Shown in pieces: positions 33,655 to 42,413 of a stretch of DNA of 64,000 bases (positions within the stretch are counted from its first letter, which is position 1; every line of letters starts with the position of its first letter). The position numbers and the translations under genes were made by a program. The notes beneath the pieces were generated by a model. The model was not told where the DNA came from. It made no database searches and saw only the letters and a program-made list of their open reading frames with translations. The stretch is from Mycolicibacterium austroafricanum (lineage in GTDB: Bacteria; Actinomycetota; Actinomycetes; Mycobacteriales; Mycobacteriaceae): positions 1 through 64,000 of the forward strand of contig NZ_CACSIP010000034.1 of NCBI RefSeq assembly GCF_902705885.1, read 5' to 3'.

Positions 33655-36042
33655 GTGGCGATCCATGCCCATCTTCAGCAAAGTGAGTGTGCTGGAAGTG
33701 AGGATCGCTGGCCTGCTGCTTTCACCGCCGACTGGCCGAACGTGCGACTCGGTAAGTGGGCTGGCGCGGTCGCCTTGGCGTCTGGGATCGCGTGTGCGTC
33801 CGTCGTCGCGGGCACGACCGCTGTCGCCGCCGCCGAAACGACGGAATCGAGCGCGTCATCCTCCGGTGGCGAGGACTCCGGGAGCCGCACCTCCGCCGAC
33901 GTCGGTCAATCCAGCGACTCAGACACCTCCGACTCCGACAGCTCCGACTCGAAGGCGGCCGACCGCGAGGAGCGCACCGAGCTCTCCACCGACAGCGAGG
34001 AGGCCGACGGGCGCGGCGAGCCGGACAAGGACCTCGACGAGGACCTCGACGAGGACCTCGACGAGGAGGTCGAAGATAGCGAGGAATCCGCCACTCCGCC
34101 GGCCACGAGTAAGCGCTCCCACGCGACTGACCCCGACGACGTGCCCGCCGAAGATGGCAGCGAACCCGAGGGTGTGCTTGGACGAGGCGACGAGGCAGAT
34201 TCTGCGGAAGGCGCTGAAACACCGTCCAGCGCTGGGGACGACGACGTCAGCACAACAGGTGTCGCCAGGCAGACGACCCCGAGCAGTGCGCAGACAGCCA
34301 CCGCCGCGTCCACCACTGCGCTCGCGACGGGCGTCGCCGATTCCCCGACCCCTCCGACGCCCTCGCAGGTTTCGCTCGAGCCGGCACCGGCGGCGACTGC
34401 GACAGCCGCGGCCCCATCCGAGGATCCAGTACAGAAGCTGACGTTCTTTTCGATGCTGGAGGCCATCTGGCGCGAATTCATCAGGAAGTCAAGGAATTCC
34501 GCGCCGACGCTGCCGGCGAAGATCGTGACCATCACGATTCCCGCCGGCGCAGCCGCCAGTGACCCGATCGCCTTTGGCGGGACCGATCCTGACGGCGACG
34601 AGCTGACCTACCTTGTGGCAGCGAAGGGCACCAGGACCGGGCCGAAGTACGGCACGGTGACAATCGACCAGGCCACCGGAACCTTCACCTACGACCCCGA
34701 CGACTCGCTCACCGGCACCTTCACCGACACTTTCACAGTTACCCTGACCGACAGCGGATCTCGCTGGCAAGGAGTCCTGTCCTTCCTCAACCGCGCAACC
34801 ACCTCCGGGGTAACGAGCAAGATGAGCGTCGTCGTCGAGCCGGCCAATCAGATTCCGAAATCGGTCGCCGATGCGTTCTCCGTGATCGCCGACTCCCCGG
34901 TCATCGGCAACGTCCTCGCCAATGACCACGATCCCGAAGGGCAGCCGCTCACCGCGACGTTGATCTCCAATCCGACCCACGGCTCGGTGAACTTCCACCG
35001 CGACGGCTCCTTCACCTACACGCCGGAAGCGGACTTCACTGGTACAGATCAGTTTTCCTACGTGGCCTTCGACGGAGCCGCCACAAGCATGGTCACCGCC
35101 GTGACGCTCATGGTTGCGGCAGTGCCCGCGAGCAAGACCCCCAGCATCGGGGTCCAGGGACTCACCTGGTGGTCCGGCTTGTCCGATGCCGATACCGACC
35201 GCGCGCTGGACATGGCGAAGTCCGCGGGCGTCACGAGCATGCGCCTGGACATCAGCTGGTATGTCGTCGAGTACAACGAGGGCACATACGATTTCAGCTG
35301 GATCGACCCGCTGGTGCACAAGATGGTGGAACGCAACATCTCGGTGCTCGGCATGCTGTACGACACCCCGTCCTGGTTGTCGGGAAGCACGAACCCACAT
35401 GCCGCTCCCACGACCGCCACGTCCATCGACCTCTTCTCCGAGTTCGCCGCTGCCGCGGCGCAGCACTACCTCGGGTACATCGACACCTGGGAGATCTGGA
35501 ACGAGCCGAACATCCCCAGGTTCTGGGCGGAACCCGATCCGGCCGCATACGCGGCGCTGCTGCGGGCCGTCTACCCGGCGATCAAGGCGGTGAGCGGCAC
35601 CGCCACCGTCATCGCCGGCGGCCTGTCACCCGACTCCAGCGGCATCGACCCCCTGGCGTTCGTGCAGGAGATGTACGACGCCGGCGCGGGCGGCAGTTTC
35701 GACGCAATCGCAATGCACCCCTACGGGTTCCCGCAACTGCCCAGCCTGACGTCCGTCGAAGCGGTCTACAACGTCATGGCCGCCAATGGTGACGGCGCGA
35801 AGCAGATCTGGCTCACCGAGGTCGGCGCGCCCACCGGCACATCGCCGTGGGCGGTTTCCGAAGAGGAGCAGGCCCAAGCCGTGGCGATGTTCGTCGATTT
35901 CGCCCGCTACAACCACTACGTCGGCCCGATCTACCTGTACTCCCTGTTGGACACCGGAACCGACCCTGCCGACCCTGAGCAGAACTTCGGGCTGATCCGG
36001 CGGGACTTCACCCCGAAGGAGGCATGGGGGATCTGGCTGTAA
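33655..36042 (+). CDS. Large secreted protein: acidic linker, two Ig/cadherin-like domains and a PslG-like glycosidase domain
   Basis: About 795 residues from GTG 33655 (GGGGG upstream); an earlier in-frame start at 33529 exists, so the start is not certain. A hydrophobic stretch WAGAVALASGIACASVVAGT ending TAVAAAE acts as an export signal. Residues 60-180 are Ser/Asp/Glu-rich, with DLDE repeated three times from a 12-bp repeat. Two cadherin/VCBS-like domains follow (about 280-395, with GTDPDGDELTY, and 398-490, with NDHDPEGQPLTAT). The TIM-barrel domain (494-795) has DTWEIWNEPN and IWLTEVGAPTG with both catalytic Glu. It probably acts on the extracellular polymer at the cell surface. No sortase motif seen. 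Confidence 0.85.
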   Translation: MAIHAHLQQSECAGSEDRWPAAFTADWPNVRLGKWAGAVALASGIACASVVAGTTAVAAAETTESSASSSGGEDSGSRTSADVGQSSDSDTSDSDSSDSKAADREERTELSTDSEEADGRGEPDKDLDEDLDEDLDEEVEDSEESATPPATSKRSHATDPDDVPAEDGSEPEGVLGRGDEADSAEGAETPSSAGDDDVSTTGVARQTTPSSAQTATAASTTALATGVADSPTPPTPSQVSLEPAPAATATAAAPSEDPVQKLTFFSMLEAIWREFIRKSRNSAPTLPAKIVTITIPAGAAASDPIAFGGTDPDGDELTYLVAAKGTRTGPKYGTVTIDQATGTFTYDPDDSLTGTFTDTFTVTLTDSGSRWQGVLSFLNRATTSGVTSKMSVVVEPANQIPKSVADAFSVIADSPVIGNVLANDHDPEGQPLTATLISNPTHGSVNFHRDGSFTYTPEADFTGTDQFSYVAFDGAATSMVTAVTLMVAAVPASKTPSIGVQGLTWWSGLSDADTDRALDMAKSAGVTSMRLDISWYVVEYNEGTYDFSWIDPLVHKMVERNISVLGMLYDTPSWLSGSTNPHAAPTTATSIDLFSEFAAAAAQHYLGYIDTWEIWNEPNIPRFWAEPDPAAYAALLRAVYPAIKAVSGTATVIAGGLSPDSSGIDPLAFVQEMYDAGAGGSFDAIAMHPYGFPQLPSLTSVEAVYNVMAANGDGAKQIWLTEVGAPTGTSPWAVSEEEQAQAVAMFVDFARYNHYVGPIYLYSLLDTGTDPADPEQNFGLIRRDFTPKEAWGIWL

Positions 36043-36138
36043 CCGACTGCGCAAGGCGTGGCGGTGGAATGCCAGCGTGGGCCGCCAGTCGTCGACGTTC
36101 TTTGCCCGGCGCCTGAGAGTTTTGGATACCGTTGTGTG

Positions 36139-36846
36139 GTGAACAAATCGGTGAACAAGTTCGACGACTGGCTCAACGCCCGGCTGGAACGCTGCGCGGG
36201 TGATGCCAACGAGGATGTTCACACCTACGTTGCCCGTGCCGTTGCCTCGCGGATGCTGGTGGACGTCAGGCGCACTGATCAGCCCGTGCTTCGCGATCTG
36301 ATGGCCCACCTACTCGACTCCAAAGTGCTGGGCGAAACTGACATGCCCGGTGTGGAGGCGGCGATCACGGACCCCGATCGACTCGAAGCACTCCAGGCCA
36401 CAGGTCTTTTGGATTCCGGGCAGGATGCGGTGTTGGACAGAATCACCAGCGCTCTCGCCCAAGCGCTCGACGTACCTTTCGCCGCCGTGACTCTCGTCGA
36501 CGCCGATCGGCTGTTGCTCAAAAGCGTCAAGACAACGACACCGGACAATTTCGGGGGAGGGCAAGTGCCACTCGAGTGGTCGATTTGCCAGTACACAGTG
36601 GCCCAAGGGTCGACGTTGGCTCTCGACGACGCGCGAATCGATCCGGTGTTCAAGCTTCACCCCGCCGTCGCAGCGGGCACATTTGTCGCTTACCTCGGCG
36701 TCCCGGTCAAGGACAGAAAAGGCAACGCGATCGGAACGTTATGCGTGTCCGATACCAAGCCACGGATGTGGACGGCCGGCCATGTCCAGATTCTCTCTGA
36801 TTTCACCGCGCTCGCTGCGGAGCGGGCCTTTGGGTACGCACCCTGA
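36139..36846 (+). CDS. GAF-domain protein
   Basis: About 235 residues; GTG 36136 or 36139 could start it. Residues 80-235 form a GAF domain of the type LQATGLLDSGQDAVLDRIT ... WSICQYTVAQGSTLALDDAR ... YLGVPVKDRKGNAIGTLCV, common in actinobacterial signalling proteins. The first 75 residues are a charged helical part (VNKFDDWLNARLERCAGDA). There is no output domain (kinase, ANTAR, GGDEF), so it may be a stand-alone sensor or partner. TACCGT sits seven bases before GTG, compatible with a leaderless transcript. Ligand unknown. Confidence 0.8.
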   Translation: MNKSVNKFDDWLNARLERCAGDANEDVHTYVARAVASRMLVDVRRTDQPVLRDLMAHLLDSKVLGETDMPGVEAAITDPDRLEALQATGLLDSGQDAVLDRITSALAQALDVPFAAVTLVDADRLLLKSVKTTTPDNFGGGQVPLEWSICQYTVAQGSTLALDDARIDPVFKLHPAVAAGTFVAYLGVPVKDRKGNAIGTLCVSDTKPRMWTAGHVQILSDFTALAAERAFGYAP

Positions 36847-37137
36847 ATTCGCGACCGCCGCGGGCGACACGGTCAGCGGCCGAAGATCCTGGCCAACCTC
36901 CGACGGAGAGACCCTGCATCCACGGCCCGGAACCGCACACAATCGCAGAGCGAGCAATCCGATCCGGGGCGGTAGTGCTCGTGTGCCGATCGGAGGTGGC
37001 CGCACCGGCAGCCCTGCGCATCCACGACAATGAAGATACGCGGTCGCGGGTGCGCTGCTGATCAATTCGCCCGATGAGGTGGAACCGTGCACACGGACAT
37101 CTGCCAGGCTCACGAGGATTGCGATAGGAGGGCCGCA

Positions 37138-38253
37138 GTGAGGGTCACCATGGTCCATGAGCGGCTGACTGAGATCGCAGGCTCGGAAAACGTCGTCGCC
37201 GAAATGTTCCGGGAGTGGCCGGACGCGCCGATCAGCATTCCGATCGTCGACCCGCGGGTGCAGGCGTGTTTCGCCTCCCAGGTGAAGACCGGTCGGTTGT
37301 CGGCGTTGTACCGTGCCGCCGGGTACCGGAGCTACGCACCGTTGCTTCCTTTGGTGCCGGCCTGGCTGCGCCGGCGGGACTTCTCCAACGCCGACGTCGC
37401 CGTCATCAGTCATCACGCATTTGGGATCGCCGCCGTACACGCCGCGCATTCCATCCCGACGGTCGCCTACGTGCATTCACCGGCCCGGTGGGCCTGGGAC
37501 AAGAAGATGCGAATCGACGAGACGGACTCGCGGGCCGGACGCATTGCCCTGGATGCGCTTTCGGCACTGGCAATCAGGACCGAACTTTCCGCTGCCCCCG
37601 CGGTGACGTCCATCGTGGCCAACAGTGGAGCCGTGGCGCAGCGGATCAAGCGCCATTGGGACCGTGACGCGCAGGTCGTCCATCCCCCGGTCGACGTTGA
37701 CTTCTACACGCCGGATGCCGCCGAGGCGCGCGAAGACTACTTCCTGCTCCCCGGCCGACTGGTCGCCTATAAGCGGCCGGATGTTGCTGTCCGGGCGGCG
37801 GTGCGGGCCGGAGTGAAACTCGTTGTCGCCGGGCACGGCCGCGACGCCGACAAGTGCCGCAGGCTCGCCGAGAACGGCCACGTCGAGTTCCTCGGCCGAG
37901 TCTCCGACACCGAACTGCGCAGCCTTTACCGACGCGCCAAGGCGATGGTCATGCCGGGGGAGGAAGACTTCGGTATCACCCCCGTCGAAGCCATGGCGTG
38001 CGGAACCCCGGTGATCGCCCTCGGCGTCGGCGGAGCGCTCGACAGCGTTGTCGAGGGGCTCACCGGAACGTTCGTCCACGGCTCCGACGACGAAGCGATG
38101 GTGAGCGGCTTCGCAGACACGCTCGCTGCGTTCGATGGCAGCCACTTCGATCCTGCGCAGATCCGTTGCCACGCCGAGGGATTCTCTCGTAGCGCGTTTC
38201 GGCGCAAGATGGCCGAGGTCGTCCGCGTGACGGTTGAGCGGGGCGCCGCGTAA
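37138..38253 (+). CDS. Glycosyltransferase family 4 (mannosyltransferase-like)
   Basis: 371 residues from GTG 37138, which has GGAGG seven bases upstream; a GTG at 37087 has a weaker context. VRVTMVHERLTEIAGSENVV is the typical start of WbaZ/WbdC-like family 4 enzymes. HSPARWAWD, FLLPGRLVAYKRPDVAVRA and MPGEEDFGITPVEAMACGTP (E-x7-E) follow. Homologues often use GDP-mannose. It stands apart from the main operon but belongs functionally to the polysaccharide locus. Confidence 0.9.
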   Translation: MRVTMVHERLTEIAGSENVVAEMFREWPDAPISIPIVDPRVQACFASQVKTGRLSALYRAAGYRSYAPLLPLVPAWLRRRDFSNADVAVISHHAFGIAAVHAAHSIPTVAYVHSPARWAWDKKMRIDETDSRAGRIALDALSALAIRTELSAAPAVTSIVANSGAVAQRIKRHWDRDAQVVHPPVDVDFYTPDAAEAREDYFLLPGRLVAYKRPDVAVRAAVRAGVKLVVAGHGRDADKCRRLAENGHVEFLGRVSDTELRSLYRRAKAMVMPGEEDFGITPVEAMACGTPVIALGVGGALDSVVEGLTGTFVHGSDDEAMVSGFADTLAAFDGSHFDPAQIRCHAEGFSRSAFRRKMAEVVRVTVERGAA

Positions 38254-38358
38254 CTGTGCGCGCGAGGTGTCTTTGAGGTCGACGCCGGAACGACCGAGCC
38301 GCCCGGCAGTCCAGGGTGAACTCCCCGCCGGGGTTGACCGGGATCGTGGACTGGGCCA

Positions 38359-39111
38359 TCAGGCGGCGTCGTGAAAGACCAGGGCCAAGGTGAGGCGGGT
38401 GCCGGATCTGATGACCGACACGCCGTGACGCACCGGGGCCGCCGACCACCCACGCGTGGATCGGACGGGCCGGTCGCGGGTGGTGAACACCAGGCCGTGC
38501 CCGTGCGGAATGAGGGTCGCGGTGCCCCGGGATTGCGCCCGGGGGCGCTGTTCGTAGAGCAGGAACTCCCCGCCGGTGTGGTCAACGCCGGGATCGTTGA
38601 GGTTGATGACCACCTGCAGCGGGAAGACCAAGTCGCCGTACAGGTCGCGGTGCAGGGCGTTCCAGTCCCCCGGACCATATTTGAGCAGGATCGGGGTGGG
38701 TTTGGTTTGCCCGGCGGCGTGGCACATGTCCAGCCATTCCTCGAGGCTGTCCGGCCACGGGGTGTCGCGGCGCAGCTTGGTCCACCAGTCGCGGGCGATC
38801 GGCAGCAACTTGGGGTACAGCGCCTCTTTGAGGTCGGCGACCGCTTGGGGGAACGGTTCGGCGAAGTAGCGGTATTCGCCCTCCCCGAAACTGTGCCGGG
38901 CCATGTGCACCGTGGACCGAAACCGGGTGTCGTCGTCGTAGAGGGCGGCGATGGCGGCGGCTTCATCGGCGGACAGCAGTGCTCCGGTGAGTGCACAGCC
39001 GGCGGCGTCCAGATCGGTGCGCACGGTGCCCCAGTCGACGGCCTCGACCCGGCCGCGCCACGGCGCGATCTGGTCGTCGCAGGGCGCGGTGCGGGGGTGT
39101 GCGGGGGTCAT
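38359..39111 (-). CDS. 2-oxoglutarate/Fe(II) oxygenase, DNA-alkylation-repair type (AlkB-like)
   Basis: 250 residues from ATG 39111, overlapping the ogt stop by four bases. The double-stranded beta-helix core shows the iron ligands in ALHRDLYGD (HxD) and a later His in APVRHGVSVIRSGTRLTLAL, whose Arg binds 2-oxoglutarate. This is the Oxygenase-NA family, described as acting on damaged DNA. With a sigma factor gene and ogt in one operon, a role in reversing alkylation damage is likely. Substrate not proven. Confidence 0.82.
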   Translation of the reverse strand: MTPAHPRTAPCDDQIAPWRGRVEAVDWGTVRTDLDAAGCALTGALLSADEAAAIAALYDDDTRFRSTVHMARHSFGEGEYRYFAEPFPQAVADLKEALYPKLLPIARDWWTKLRRDTPWPDSLEEWLDMCHAAGQTKPTPILLKYGPGDWNALHRDLYGDLVFPLQVVINLNDPGVDHTGGEFLLYEQRPRAQSRGTATLIPHGHGLVFTTRDRPVRSTRGWSAAPVRHGVSVIRSGTRLTLALVFHDAA

Positions 39112-39731
39112 GCTGCTGCCTCCAGGGCGAGCAGTGTCCGTTTGGCGTCGGGTCCGCCGATGTAGCCGCCCATGGTGCCGTCGCTGCGCACCACGCGGTG
39201 GCACGGGACGACGACCGGCAGGGGGTTGGTGGCGCACGCCGAACCCACCGCGCGGACGGCCTTGGGGTTTCCGGCGAGCCGGGCGACCGCGGAGTAACTG
39301 GCGGTGTGCCCGTAGCCGATGTCGCGCAGGTGGTGCAGCACGGTGCTGCGGAACCCCGTCGAGGACAGCCGCCAATCCAGCGGTGCGTCGAACGTGCGCC
39401 GCGCACCGGCGAAGTACTCGTCGAGCTGGCCGGCGACGGCGTCGAGCCTGCCGGGGGATTCCAGAATGCGGGGGCTGATCTTGTCCGCCAGCGCCTGCAG
39501 CACCGCGTCATGATCCTCGCTGGCGTAGGCGACCCGGGCCAGGCCCTGTTCGGTCGCGGCGAGGAGCAGCGGCCCCACCGGGGTGTCGAGGATCCGGTAG
39601 GCGACGTCGAGGATGCCGTCGCGTTCCGCCGCGGCGGCCAGGCGGGTATGCAGCGCCGCCATCGCGTGCGGGGTGGGCTCGGTGATCCGGGCCAGGTCGC
39701 GAACGAGGTCGGCGTTGACGTTGTCGTTCAT
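39108..39731 (-). CDS. ogt: Methylated-DNA--protein-cysteine methyltransferase
   Basis: 207 residues. It removes methyl groups from O6-methylguanine by self-alkylation. The active-site motif VVPCHRVV has Cys 177; GFRSTVLHHL, VGSACATNPLP and GGYIGG complete the DNA-binding and active-site region. The N-terminal 100 residues form the usual ribonuclease-H-like domain (ILDTPVGPLLLAATEQGL). It is the middle gene of a three-gene operon with four-base overlaps on both sides. Confidence 0.93.
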   Translation of the reverse strand: MNDNVNADLVRDLARITEPTPHAMAALHTRLAAAAERDGILDVAYRILDTPVGPLLLAATEQGLARVAYASEDHDAVLQALADKISPRILESPGRLDAVAGQLDEYFAGARRTFDAPLDWRLSSTGFRSTVLHHLRDIGYGHTASYSAVARLAGNPKAVRAVGSACATNPLPVVVPCHRVVRSDGTMGGYIGGPDAKRTLLALEAAA

Positions 39732-40252
39732 GGGGTGACTCCCTTCGTGGAGTGCCGGGCGTCGGCCACGGCGCCGTTGTAGGCGTGCCGGAGGGTGGCG
39801 ATGCCGTCGGCGGCGGCGCGTCGGGCGGCGTCGGCTGTGCCGCCGAGAATGTCGGCGACCTCGGCGTAGGGCAGGCCGGCTAGGTAGTGGTAGGCCACGG
39901 CCTGCTGCTGTTTGGGGGGCAGCCGATGCAGGGCCTGGGCGAGGTCGTCGTCACGGTCGGTCGGCGGGTGCGTGGGGGTGTCGGGCAGCGTGTCGGTCGG
40001 GATGGGTTGGCGCGCCCGTGTGCGGGTGACGTCGATGGCCTTGCGGTGAGCGATGGTGACCAGCCAGGCCTGTAGGTTGGCGTCGGCGGGCAGCTCCGGA
40101 TAGGCCCTCATCGCCGAGAGGAACGTCTCCGACCATGCGTCGTCGGCGTCGACCGGTCCCAGGACCGCGCGACACACCCGCATGACGGCGGGTCCGTGTT
40201 CGCTGACCACCGCGGTGAAGGACTGTTTGACTGTCACCTTCTGTAGACGCAC
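39728..40252 (-). CDS. ECF-type RNA polymerase sigma factor
   Basis: About 174 residues; GTG 40252 or 40237 may be the start, neither with an ideal ribosome site. Sigma region 2 reads AWSETFLSAMRAYPELPA followed by NLQAWLVTIAHRKAIDVTR; region 4 is ALHRLPPKQQQAVAYHYLAG with PYAEVADILGG helix-turn-helix. No anti-sigma gene is adjacent. Being the first gene of an operon with ogt and a DNA-repair oxygenase, it probably directs transcription of an alkylation response, possibly autoregulated. Confidence 0.88.
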   Translation of the reverse strand: MRLQKVTVKQSFTAVVSEHGPAVMRVCRAVLGPVDADDAWSETFLSAMRAYPELPADANLQAWLVTIAHRKAIDVTRTRARQPIPTDTLPDTPTHPPTDRDDDLAQALHRLPPKQQQAVAYHYLAGLPYAEVADILGGTADAARRAAADGIATLRHAYNGAVADARHSTKGVTP

Positions 40253-40422
40253 CGTCCTTGGGTTTCGTGAGGTCTGATTGTCCCCCGTCGGTCGGCGAGG
40301 TCGCCCCCGCCATCCGGGCGGCGCGAACCGCGGCGACGTGGGGGCACGTCGCCGCGGTCCGCTGATGTGGCGACCGCGCGACCCCGCGTTCATGGACCGT
40401 CGGTTTCGCGCGTCGCGGGGAC

Positions 40423-40869
40423 TCAGGCCGGCTTGATCAGTTCGAGCTGCTGCAGGACGCTCACACCGTCGTCGAGCCCGATCTCCTCGACGATCAAACC
40501 GTCGACGACCTTGAGCACCGAGGTGCCGGTGAACCGCATCGTCTTTCCGGTACCGGCGGGCAGTGCGCCGATCGGCATGTCGTCGAAGGCGTCACCGGTC
40601 TGGGTGCCGCCGCCGATCCACTGACCCACCACGTAGTCGCCTTCGGCGATCAGGTCGGCGGTGGCACCGAACGCCAGGTCCGGGAACGCCGCGCGGAACT
40701 TGGTGGCGAAGGCGCGTACTTCGTCGCGGCCACGGCACGGGGCGTGCAGTGAGTATTCGAAGCGGATGTCCGGTGCGGCCAGTTCCTCGATGACGTCGGG
40801 GTTGAAGTTCTCGCCCCAGAATTCGGCGAACCACCGACCGACGACTGCTTTGTTCTCCTCGATCGACAT
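40423..40869 (-). CDS. SnoaL-like polyketide-cyclase-family protein (NTF2 fold)
   Basis: 148 residues from ATG 40869, preceded by GAGAGGAAC. The NTF2-like fold shows ENKAVVGRWFAEFWGE, FRAAFPDLAFGATADLIAEG and MRFTGTSVLKVVDGLIVEE, as in SnoaL/ester-cyclase proteins. Such proteins bind small hydrophobic substrates; most mycobacterial copies have no known reaction. It is a single gene on the minus strand upstream of a 280-base intergenic region. Confidence 0.85.
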   Translation of the reverse strand: MSIEENKAVVGRWFAEFWGENFNPDVIEELAAPDIRFEYSLHAPCRGRDEVRAFATKFRAAFPDLAFGATADLIAEGDYVVGQWIGGGTQTGDAFDDMPIGALPAGTGKTMRFTGTSVLKVVDGLIVEEIGLDDGVSVLQQLELIKPA

Positions 40870-41156
40870 TGGATGTTCCTCTCCACGTTCATTATTGAGC
40901 GTCCGAATGGAACGCTCACGAGGAAGACGTCGGCCGGCGGTCAAACGTGAGGCCGCCGGCCAAACCCCTCACAGTGCCGGGACCAGCGCAGGTTGAAACG
41001 GTGTGCGCTCGGAGTGGCTGATCTGCTTCTGCATCGAGATCCGGAATCTCCTGCTGGACTTCAAGATTCTGTTGTTGACTGTTCTTGCGGTGTTCCGCAG
41101 TGCCGAAGATTGAGTTGCACAGGTGTTTGTGTGCCTTTCCTGGATAGAGTGCTTCC

Positions 41157-41675
41157 GTGGGATATCCGGAGAATGTGCTGGCCAAAGACGAACACGTGGT
41201 CCTGCACCGCCACCCGCACTGGGGGCGGTTGACGGGTCCGGCCGTCGCCCTGATCGTCCTGACGGCCGTCGCCGCGTTCGTCGCCGGCTACGTGAACACG
41301 CGCGACTGGGAGTCGAACGCCAGGAACATCGTGTTCCTGGTCATCGCGGCGATCTGGCTGCTGCTGGTCGGCTGGCTGACGGTGTGGCCGTTCCTGAACT
41401 GGTGGACCACCCACTTCGTGCTCACCGACCGCCGGGTGATGTTCCGCCACGGCCTGGTCACCCGTCAGGGCATCGACATCCCGCTGGCCCGGATCAACAG
41501 CGTCGAGTTCCGCCACGGGCTCATCGACCGGATCTTCCGCACCGGCACGCTGATCATCGAATCCGCAGCGCAGGGCCCCCTCGAGTTCCACGACATCCCA
41601 CGAGTGGAACGCGTGCACTCACTGCTGTATCACGAGGTCTTCGACACCCTGGGGTCCGAGGAATCGCCCAGCTGA
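41157..41675 (+). CDS. Bacterial PH-domain membrane protein
   Basis: 172 residues from GTG 41157. Two membrane helices (ALIVLTAVAAFVAGYV and IVFLVIAAIWLLLVGWLTVW) are followed by a cytoplasmic PH-like (YdbS/DUF304) domain: THFVLTDRRVMFRHGLVTRQ and IPLARINSVEF. Its role is unknown. It corresponds to Rv3278c of M. tuberculosis and lies beside gtrA as there. Its 3' end overlaps the convergent GtrA-family gene by 46 bases. Confidence 0.88.
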   Translation: MGYPENVLAKDEHVVLHRHPHWGRLTGPAVALIVLTAVAAFVAGYVNTRDWESNARNIVFLVIAAIWLLLVGWLTVWPFLNWWTTHFVLTDRRVMFRHGLVTRQGIDIPLARINSVEFRHGLIDRIFRTGTLIIESAAQGPLEFHDIPRVERVHSLLYHEVFDTLGSEESPS

Positions 41676-42319
41676 CGCCGGGAACGCTTGCGTGACTGCC
41701 GCATCGGGGTGACGTTGCCGTCGGCGGCCGGGCCGTTCTCGGGCATCGGATGGCGGGCCTCGTACCCGTCCTCCCACGCCTCGGCGAAGCCACCGCCGGT
41801 CAGCGTGGACTCCAGAGCCTTCTCCGGGTTGCGGGCGAACTCGTCGGGGAACACGAACCGGCGGAACGCCCAGAACCGGAACGCCATCTGCAGCAGGTTG
41901 CCCACGATGTAGGCCGAGATGAAGTCGGCGATGTTCTCGACGGCCAGCGTCACCATCGGCACCCGCAGCATCAGCACGTAGCTGGAGATCCACAGCGGCG
42001 CCATGCTCAGCAGCACGCCCACCCCGCTGACCCCGAAGAACAGCAGTGCCTCGTGGTGGCGCTCCCGACCGCCCCGGTCGCGGAAGCTCCATTCCCGGTT
42101 GAGGATGTAGGACGCGATGACCGCGACGATGCCTGCGATGATCTTGGCGGTCACCGGCTTGGGCTCGAGAATCGTCAGCTTGAGCGTGAAGAAGATCGTC
42201 AGATCGATGACAAAAGTGGTTGCGCCCACGATGGCGAATTTGATCAGCTCATGGTGCTGCTCGGCGTAGGGACGGATCGGCCCCGGAAGGCGCTTGATCG
42301 TCGCATCGGCAAAGGACAC
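41630..42319 (-). CDS. GtrA-family membrane protein
   Basis: 229 residues from GTG 42319. Four membrane segments, KFAIVGATTFVIDLTIFFTL, VIASYILNREWSFRD, FGVSGVGVLLSMAPLWI and ISAYIVGNLLQMAFRFW, form a GtrA domain, which helps flip or present polyprenyl-linked sugars. A 70-residue charged tail follows. M. tuberculosis Rv3277 is the counterpart. It is divergent from purK and convergent with the PH-domain gene. Confidence 0.88.
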   Translation of the reverse strand: MSFADATIKRLPGPIRPYAEQHHELIKFAIVGATTFVIDLTIFFTLKLTILEPKPVTAKIIAGIVAVIASYILNREWSFRDRGGRERHHEALLFFGVSGVGVLLSMAPLWISSYVLMLRVPMVTLAVENIADFISAYIVGNLLQMAFRFWAFRRFVFPDEFARNPEKALESTLTGGGFAEAWEDGYEARHPMPENGPAADGNVTPMRQSRKRSRRQLGDSSDPRVSKTS

Positions 42320-42413
42320 AAGTTCGCAGTCTACGTAACCGGGCTGAGATGTTCCCCATCGTGGCTTTGCCGCAGGTCAATACTGCCGTCGCCGACATGA
42401 CACGATAGGCGGC

